NCBI GenBank assembly: GCA_951217055.1 | Contig: CATNVA010000018.1 | Coordinates: forward strand, 1,860,001 to 1,924,000 | From: Gerris lacustris | Lineage: Eukaryota; Arthropoda; Insecta; Hemiptera; Gerridae | Length of the DNA stretch: 64,000 bases | Reading direction: 5' to 3' | In this document: positions 57,191 through 64,000 of the stretch, piece after piece | How positions within the stretch are numbered: the first letter of the stretch is position 1 | How the letters are laid out: each line of letters starts with the position of its first letter | The notes under the pieces: generated by a model | Seen by the model: only the letters and a program-made list of their open reading frames with translations | Told to the model about the DNA's origin: nothing | Databases searched by the model: none | Position numbers and translations under genes: made by a program

Positions 57191-57770
57191 AAATAATGAG
57201 TGACAACGCGCTTTTTAAGAGAAATATCTCTTAAAAATAGTACGGTAACAAACACCTTACTACAGCCCCGTACCACCCCCCTTCTATCCAACAGTCTGAG
57301 CCTGGGTATAATAGTACATTACGCGTCGAGTGCGGAAATTGCATGCGAGTGTGGAGTTTGCACTCGAGCGATAGCGAGGGTGGTAAAACCACACGAGCAA
57401 TGCAAAATGCCGTTTTCGCACGAGTTGCGTACAGTACTTTATCTACGATTGTTAGATTTAAATAATAAATACAGAAAGAAATAAACTTCCAGTATACAAG
57501 TTCGTATTTCTCTTTTGATAAAGATAACATTAATTCATTAGTTGTATTTTGTGCCGAATTATTTCGGGAGGCGTATTATTCTCCTCATATTCGTCATAAT
57601 CATTTAAATCACTCATTGATTTTCACAAAAAACTCGATATAAAAGTTACTTTTATTAAACAAACAGCAAATTAGTCTTGTTAAATGTAAACAAACTCGCT
57701 AATCGTGCGTAAAGCTGAAGAATTCCTCTTCTTTACCGCGCTAGCGTGGTAAAGAAGAGGAATTCTTCAG
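57190..57770. repeat. unclassified GC-richer repeat with several dyads
   Basis: Dyads: TTTTTAAGAGA/TCTCTTAAAAA at 57212-57237, GTGTGG.../...CCACAC around 57350-57395 enclosing CGAGCGATAGCGAG, and a 56-bp palindrome at 57715-57770. The ATGAGTGA sequence at 57197 recurs inverted at about 57609. Two ~95-codon frames on opposite strands overlap each other and show no recognisable domain. It is probably a transposable-element end. Confidence 0.4.
57715..57770. repeat. 56-bp palindrome with one mismatched pair
   Basis: The arms CTGAAGAATTCCTCTTCTTT and their complement enclose ACCGCGCTAGCGTGGT. The only mismatch is G57738 opposite T57747. Two GAATTC sites lie in the arms. Confidence 0.95.
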
Positions 57771-57790
57771 AACTATGAGACGCGCATGCG

Positions 57791-58377
57791 CAACGAATAA
57801 AAGTACGTAAATAATCACTTTCTACGCATCTAAACAGAGATATAATGTTTATATTTCGTATCAATCGTAGATAAAAATGTTTAAATCTTAAATAAATAAA
57901 GCGAAAGATTCCGACTCAAGCTTAAATTTGGAAGCAAATACTAATATTATTTCTCCTTGTGAAGTTTTGATGGGGGAGAAAATAAAGAAAATTAAAGCTA
58001 GGTATTTGTTTCATTGTACAAAACCAGCCGTAATATCATGATATAACAAATAACAATCGTTTTCTTGACGCTGAAACAGAAGAGACACTTCACAAATATT
58101 TCTTACCTCTGTTTTTTTTACATTCGTTTATATTTAATTTTGATTATATTGACCTTACTTGTTTCATGATTTATCTTACAAAATGCAATAAAAGAACATT
58201 TTCATAATATTTTCTTCTTTTATGGTCAAGTGGATACAAAGAATACTTGAATAAGCAATAATATGCCGTCTGAACTCGGTAAAGCCAAGTTGGAGCGAGA
58301 ATTATATAATACTCTTGGTTATCCAAGTATGTAGTTGAAAATTAATTTCGGGTTGATGCGTTTCTGTTAACAAAAGG
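57791..58377. other. AT-rich stretch, nothing recognised
   Basis: No frame, dyad or repeat of note apart from simple AT tracts. Confidence 0.45.
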
Positions 58378-58750
58378 AGCCAGGGTGGCCGAGGTCGTAA
58401 AGACATTGCTCAGCTATCACTGAGTCGAAGCAACTCGAGGTCGTGGGTTCGAGACCGGGCCGTGATACACTGAATGCATCTATGAATCGCGGACGGAGTA
58501 GGGCGAGGGACACCCCCTGAGGGGTTCTCTTCCCCCATCCTTTGAAGCACGCTCATATAGCTCACTAATGACCACATCATACTCGCTTCGGTGGTACAAT
58601 GTACAAATGTATGATGTGTGAAGTAGCTGGAACTCTCCACCACGGGGCTAGTAAAATGGGTCCACTGTAGGCCTGATTGCGAGGTTCTAACAAGTGGTTC
58701 GTCCTACCCGTCTAGTAGCAAGTACTGGACTACTACTACTACTACTACTT
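58378..58750 (+). mobile_element. tRNA-derived SINE, family B (copy 2, full length)
   Basis: The head has an A-box-like GGTGGCCGAGGTCGTAAAG and B-box GGTTCGAGACC (near 58447), with a long variable arm between. This points to a type II (Ser/Leu) tRNA ancestor. The body is shared with 19114-19460 in inverse orientation, and the tail is (CTA)n at 58730-58749. A 77-codon minus-strand frame within it is fortuitous. Confidence 0.85.
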
Positions 58751-59155
58751 TCGTTGACAAAGAAATATCAACAATTCTTATCTTTGTATCATGAGATGTT
58801 TCAACCCTTTATAGTCATCTGTCGTAGTCTATTAATTCCACAAGAAGGTTAAATAGAAATGTTTAATTCCACCTGTCCGACTTTATAGGCGCGAAACTGG
58901 CTAAATGAAATCGATCAATTATTTTCAGTGGTGAGCTCAAACATGTTGCGCTTGTTGTATGCTTGGTTAATATATTAAGTAGAACCAATGCTACTAGGTG
59001 TGCAATGCAGTGGTCTGCATGCAATATTGAGCTGAGCATGCATTTTAATCTTAACCAATAATAGTTATTTATGCACCTAGGGAATAATGTCAGATATTAT
59101 TTCCCGCGTTGATTCTTAATGTCTTATTAATGTCAATTAGCTTCTCTTATATGAA
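58751..59155. other. unannotated stretch
   Basis: Nothing recognised. The TATGAAAATATGACAAAA sequence near 59150 begins the next repeat. Confidence 0.45.
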
Positions 59156-59597
59156 AATATGACAAAATTGAACATAACAACAATAACTGCGTACTCTTAA
59201 AGAGCTTTCCAATGACATTCATCATGAAGGGAATATACTATTTTAACATTTGTACCCAGTACCCCGTACCCCTGTGTACCAATTTGGACCATTTCAGATT
59301 TATACCTTCCTGTGGTTCACATAGACGGTGCCGAATTTTGTGCGTATTGGTTCAGCCGTTCAGGAGGAAACATTTGTACCCCGTAACTCTGAGTACCAAT
59401 TTGGGTCACTTCAGATTTATACCTTCCTGTGGTTGGTCACATTGACCATGCTGAATTTTGTGCAGATCGGTTCAACCGTTCAGGAGGAAACGTTTGTACC
59501 CCGTACCCCTTACCCCTGTGTATCAATTTGGAGGAGTATCCGTTCAAACAAATGCAAAGTGTAGTATGACAGCTTCGCTTCGCTCGGCTCAATTAAA
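59156..59597 (-). repeat. E2-related element fragment
   Basis: It carries the E2 marker CTCTTAAAGAGCTTTCCAA (59184), ATCATGAAGGG and three ACCCCGTA(A/C)C blocks, plus about 2.5 direct repeats of ~130 bp with GATTTATACCTTCCTGTGGTT. Its right end, CTTCGCTTCGCTCGGCTCAA, read on the minus strand, resembles the 5' terminus of the U units (ATTGA(A/G)C...GAGCG.AG.GA). Confidence 0.6.
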
Positions 59598-60095
59598 AAT
59601 TTTATAAAAAGAAATGACCAAAAAAAATAGGTTGACCCACCATAAGAAAAACCCATAGACTAGGACTAGACCACCTAGAGACTCGCGGTTTTTTGCGTTT
59701 GGTCGAAAATTGGCCCAAACCGACTGAAAAGATCCGAAAAGTTAAAAAAATATTTTGTTACCCCCTTAAATATAATTAAAGATTGCGCGAGCAACTTTAA
59801 AGTTTTTTTGGAGGCTGATTTCTGATTGGGGTACTTAAACCTCACACTAATGCTCTTTAAATCGAGTATTTATTATTTTATTAATTTTTCCTAGAACTAG
59901 AGTTATTAAATATTTATTGGTGCAACTGCCGTATTGAGAAAAGAGGCTGATAATTAAATTAATGGACCATCAGGCTGATGATTGTTCAATGACTTCCCAG
60001 TCTAATTGGTTTTGACTAGGTTTATTTTCATATTTATTATACCTTTTTTAGCACTGTTATTTAATACTATATTACTTAGATACTATAGGCTAATT
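59598..60095. other. intergenic stretch, nothing recognised
   Basis: AT-rich. No feature supported. Confidence 0.45.
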
Positions 60096-60320
<225 letters not shown>

Positions 60321-60939
60321 TAACTTTCAAAGTTGGAAAGTTGATTTTTAAAAAACAATATTTTATTTTAACAATTTAACTTTATGTTTTACAATTTCAA
60401 TTAAATATAAATTACAAGTTTACTTCATTAGGAAGGAGCCGCGTAACAATAAGTGTAGACAGAGACTGCTCGCCCGGTGGCTTTGCAGGTCTTTTATATT
60501 CGTTGATTTGAGAGTTGGTCTCTGACCGCCGTAGCGATAACATCGTTTATCTGTTCAGTCTCTCTATTGTTACTCACGGTCTCAGCCTTGACCTTTTTTT
60601 TAAATAATTTTTCATAATTTTTTTCGTTAATATCGACTATTTCAAATCCAGAGTATTATATACAGTTATTCTACTTTAAGTTTGTTTTGTGTGATTACAA
60701 AGACCTGTGTTAAATTAATTTTTAATTTAGTTTAACGCATTTAAACAACCAAGTGATTAATAACGTTTCAACAGAAGAGAAATGTGAAAAGTTTGTGCAT
60801 AATAATTACATGTAGTTTCTACTTCAGCACATTATTGTGATTTTTTTTCGTGGAAGAAAAAAGGATTTTCTATTTAAGGTAAATACTTTTATTGTATTTA
60901 AACCCATCTTTTTACCGAACGTGGGATAGTTGGTCATGA

Positions 60940-61803
60940 ATGTTTAACCAAAACGATTCCGGTACACCCGCCAGTAAAAAACGTACAAGGAATACTAATT
61001 CCCTAGGAGATCCTAATTGCGAAAAATTAAATAAAAAGAAATTATTAGACACAATGTCATCTGCTGGAAAAAATCTAGTGGGTAATATGACAAACGAGGA
61101 TTTAACTAAAATGATTCAAAATTTATTGTTAAAGGATAATGAGAACCTTGTCACGAAATCAGACCTGGCTAAATTAGAAGGCTCGATATTGGGTTTAAAT
61201 CAGCAAAATGAAGAGTTACAGAAAGAAGTAAGGCAATTGAAGGATATCAATAAACAAAGGGTGAGAGTAATTGATGAATTGGACAACCGTACGCGAAAAA
61301 ATAACTTGATCTTTAGAGGTTTATCTATTGATTCGAATGAAAATCTAAGTGATGTTATTAAGAAATTCTGTAACGAAATCTTAGGATGTCCGGAAGATAT
61401 CGAAATAAATCGTGCTTATCTTTTAACACCAAGAAACTCTAAATCTACGTTGATCTTGGTCGAAATACTTAGAGAAAAAGATAAGCAATCCATATTGTCG
61501 CACTGCAAAAACTTAAGAGGTACGGATATCAGTATTCAGCAAGATTATTCTGCACAACTCAGACAGAAAAGAACAAAATTACTGCGTCTGAAAAAAGAAA
61601 TAAAGGCTTTTGCGCCGGAGAAACAGATTTCAGTTAAACGTAATTACTTACTAATAGAAGGGAATCGTATATATCTAGAGGAAGATGACTTGCTCACTTT
61701 TCAGAGAAACAAAGATGGACTTGAAAAGATAAAGTCCATAGTTAATAATGAATGCACAGGAATATGGAGAAACATAATTCAGAATGCCGGGAGAAAGGAT
61801 TGA
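60940..61803 (+). CDS. LINE ORF1 nucleic-acid-binding protein
   Basis: 288 codons, intact, with an ATG after a T-rich leader. Residues 10-40 are basic with KKRTR and LNKKK stretches, and 70-115 are a likely coiled coil (heptad-rich LNQQNEELQKEVRQLKDINK). Residues ~118-200 resemble the RRM of L1 ORF1p (RKNNLIFRGLSI, CNEILGCPEDIEI), followed by a basic C-terminal part (LRQKRTKLLRLKKEIKAF). Such proteins coat the element RNA as oligomers and act as chaperones. The stop TGA is followed in the same frame by the endonuclease region. Confidence 0.85.
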   Translation: MFNQNDSGTPASKKRTRNTNSLGDPNCEKLNKKKLLDTMSSAGKNLVGNMTNEDLTKMIQNLLLKDNENLVTKSDLAKLEGSILGLNQQNEELQKEVRQLKDINKQRVRVIDELDNRTRKNNLIFRGLSIDSNENLSDVIKKFCNEILGCPEDIEINRAYLLTPRNSKSTLILVEILREKDKQSILSHCKNLRGTDISIQQDYSAQLRQKRTKLLRLKKEIKAFAPEKQISVKRNYLLIEGNRIYLEEDDLLTFQRNKDGLEKIKSIVNNECTGIWRNIIQNAGRKD

Positions 61804-64000
61804 CATAAGGAGAAGGAGAAGTCACCGGAAGCCAGAAAAATCAAAATACTTTCATATAATATCACCGGGTTAAAAAATAAGTCTAAAAATCCTTTTTTTC
61901 AAAATTTTGTAAACCAATTTGATACAATATCTTTGTCAGAAACTTTTGTAATAAAAGATGATAGTGAAAAGTATTCCAATTTTGTTTGTAATTTCAATAC
62001 AACTCGGGTACCAGCAATCAGTGAACATATGGTTGGGAGAGCTAGTGGTGGTATGGTGATAGGTATTAAAAAATCTCTGACAGGGAATAATAATAAGCAC
62101 ATAAAAATATGTTTTGAAAATATTTTGGGACTGAATTTAATACGGCCGTCCCTACCCGATGTTTCCATATTATGTATCCTCCCAGTCTACTTAATTTCAA
62201 TAAATGGGATCATTGTTTTGAAAATCTATCCGAGTTTTTAACTCAAAATCAAAACTTAAACTTAATTGTTATCGGAGATACAAATGCACGCATCGGAGAG
62301 GAGCAGGGTGTGAATTCAAAAAGAGATATGAGCTATATAGACTCTAGTACATTTCTCTAGTACATGAGAGAAGGAAGTCAAAAGACGCTGTCCTAAATTC
62401 TAATGGGAAAAAATATTTGGAATTATGTTATGACAACAATCTGCTAGTGTTGAACGGCCGAGTTAAAGGAGATGAGCACGGGGAAATCACATATATAAGT
62501 GCTAACGGAAGCTCAGTCATTGATCTAGTATGTGCATCGAGTGAAAATCACAACTGTATTGATTCATTGCATGTCTTACCCCAACCTTACTCCGGACACT
62601 TACCCATATTATTAAACTTATAGGTAAATTCTAATGAAAGAAAAGAAGGAGCAGTGTATCTGCCTCTATTGCCCAGATTAATATGGACAACCAGGGATAA
62701 CATACACTACACAAAAAATATTGAAGAAAACATTAGTAAATATGAATTCGGTGATTCAACGGAGGAGGATTTGAGTAGTATAAAGAGTTTAATAATGGAA
62801 TCAGCTGATATGAATAATTTTTCCATGAAAATATGTAGGAATAAGTGTATAGCAAACATTGCTAAGAAAAAATGGTTCGATTGGGAATGTGATTCCAAAA
62901 GAAAACAAATGTATACATTTTTAAATATTTATCGGATGCGAAATTCAGAATATTCAAAAAAACTTTGTTTAAAAGCTCTTAACAACTGTAAAACAACTAT
63001 AGCAGAGAGAAAGAAGGAGTACTACGCAGGTTTAATAGCGGAACTCAGTGATGCTAGGGATTCCAAACAATACTGGAATATTCTTAATGTATTTAAGAAT
63101 AAAAAATTAATAATAAATGCGAACATTCCCCCAGAGGAGTGGATAAAACATTTTAAAGGGCTATTGAACCCGCTTAATTCAGTTAAAGAACTGCCTGTAA
63201 CTGAAGGTAGTATAAAGATCGATTACATTGATGAGAACTTTACTTTAGATGAATTAAAAAGAGTTTTAGAGAAAGCTAAAGCTAAGAAATCTCCGGGGTA
63301 CGATCGCATTCCCTACGAATTTAAGTATTTACCGGATTGTGCATTGAATATTATTCTAAATTTATTTAATAGAATGTACTCCGGCGAGAAAGTCCCTGAA
63401 CCTTTCAAAAAATCTATAATATTTCCGTTACTTAAGAAAGGCAATTCAGAAGATGTCAGTAACTATCGCGGAATAAGTTTCCTGGATTCCATTTCTAAAC
63501 TATACTCGGGGCTTTTATTTTCCAGATTAGAAAAATGGATGGATACAGAAAAGATACTCACGGAATTTCAAGCCGGATTTCGAATAAATTATTCCACTGA
63601 GGACAATATATACAACCTTACGAGCATAGTAAAATTAGAAATAAAAAAGAAAAGGGGAAAATTATATGCTTTTTTCGTGGATTTTTCTACGGCTTTCGAC
63701 AGGATTTCCAGGCAGGCTTTGTGGCACAAGTTAAAAACATTGAAATTGGCAGCAAAATTAATAAATGCTTTTAAGCGTCTCTATGATAAGGGACAGAATC
63801 CGGTGTTTGGGGGCCCTTGGGGGTAACTGAAAATTTTCCAACAAATATGGGGCTGGGCCGGGATGTGTCCTCTCACCCGCTCTTTTTTCCCTCTTTGTTA
63901 ATGACTTGGAGGATTCTCTGGGAGGAGGAAGTAAAGTGGGGTGCAAATTGGTTCCTATACTGTTGTTTGCAGATGACATAGTATTGCTGGCAGATTCACC
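61804..64000 (+). pseudogene. LINE ORF2 endonuclease-RT, frameshifted, runs off window
   Basis: The endonuclease starts in the ORF1 frame (KIKILSYNITGLKNK, LSETFV, GGMVIGIKK). It shifts near 62175 to VIGDTNARIGE and again near 62360 to SVIDLVCAS and SGHLPILL (SGH where active enzymes have SDH). RT is open at 62654-63826 with KSPGYDRIPYEF, SNYRGISFLDS, QAGFRINYSTEDNI and AFFVDFSTAFDRI. Further shifts near 63820-63860 lead to CVLSPALFSLFVNDL and the catalytic FADDIVLLADS at the edge. RT catalytic residues remain, but the frame is broken. Confidence 0.87.

Larger units (their letters stand above)
60420..64000 (+). mobile_element. LINE with L1-like ORF1, 5' part, runs off window
   Basis: The order is a 5' UTR (about 60420-60939), ORF1 (60940-61803), endonuclease (61837-62625) and RT (from about 62650 to the edge). 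It carries at least three frameshifts in ORF2, so this copy is inactive. It begins about 100 bp after a (TA)n tract. The clade is not assigned; the NYRGISFLDSISKLY and YAFFVDFSTAFDRI motifs differ from the Jockey-like LINEs elsewhere in the window. Confidence 0.85.

Overview
The window looks like a repeat-dense, AT-rich block of an arthropod genome, probably an insect. The evidence is the mix of BEL/Pao, Copia, Jockey-like LINE, Penelope-like, piggyBac and hAT sequence, tRNA-derived SINEs, and many short non-coding repeats of a type common in insect DNA. A hemipteran would fit, but no host gene is present to confirm it. I found no convincing host protein gene, rRNA or functional tRNA. Almost everything recognisable is a mobile element or its wreckage.

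1-8.1 kb: a BEL/Pao element on the minus strand runs off the left edge. It is split by a piggyBac-family insertion (2353-4048) with 16-bp perfect terminal inverted repeats and a TTAA duplication. That insertion itself carries a 180-bp hAT-like MITE. 8.1-13.8 kb: hairpin-ended non-coding repeats, a tRNA-type SINE, a broken minus-strand LINE, a 27-bp coding-like minisatellite and a decayed plus-strand Penelope-like element with a recognisable GIY-YIG region. 13.9-18.4 kb: a nearly intact minus-strand Copia element with near-identical LTRs, a 5-bp target duplication and two in-frame stops. 18.4-20 kb: non-coding repeats and a second SINE. 20-26 kb: a very young plus-strand BEL/Pao element with identical 143-bp LTRs and a single nonsense codon in integrase.

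26-46.2 kb: a 20-kb satellite-like locus built from 2.2-2.8 kb modular units. Each unit begins CTAGTGATGCGGTGCAT, carries an array of the 19-mer AGGCTCGCTACGCTCGCCT about every 75 bp, then about 150-bp repeats rich in CAAGATGGCGGC (minus strand), and ends with a GAACTC...CGTTC terminus. A different family with 300-bp repeats sits between units. A 7.78-kb block is tandemly duplicated at close to 100% identity (28631-36408 and 36409-44191). The termini suggest non-autonomous Helitron/Helentron-like elements, which is inference.

46.2-60 kb: two hAT-type elements with 8-bp target duplications, a minus-strand LINE, a 2.4-kb inverted-repeat element, SINEs and palindromes. The LINE is the most unusual gene content here. 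Directly upstream of, and overlapping, its endonuclease/RT frame lies a reading frame with superfamily-1 RNA-virus-type helicase motifs. 60-64 kb: a (TA)n tract, then the 5' end of a plus-strand LINE (ORF1 with coiled coil, endonuclease, RT) that runs off the right edge with several frameshifts.
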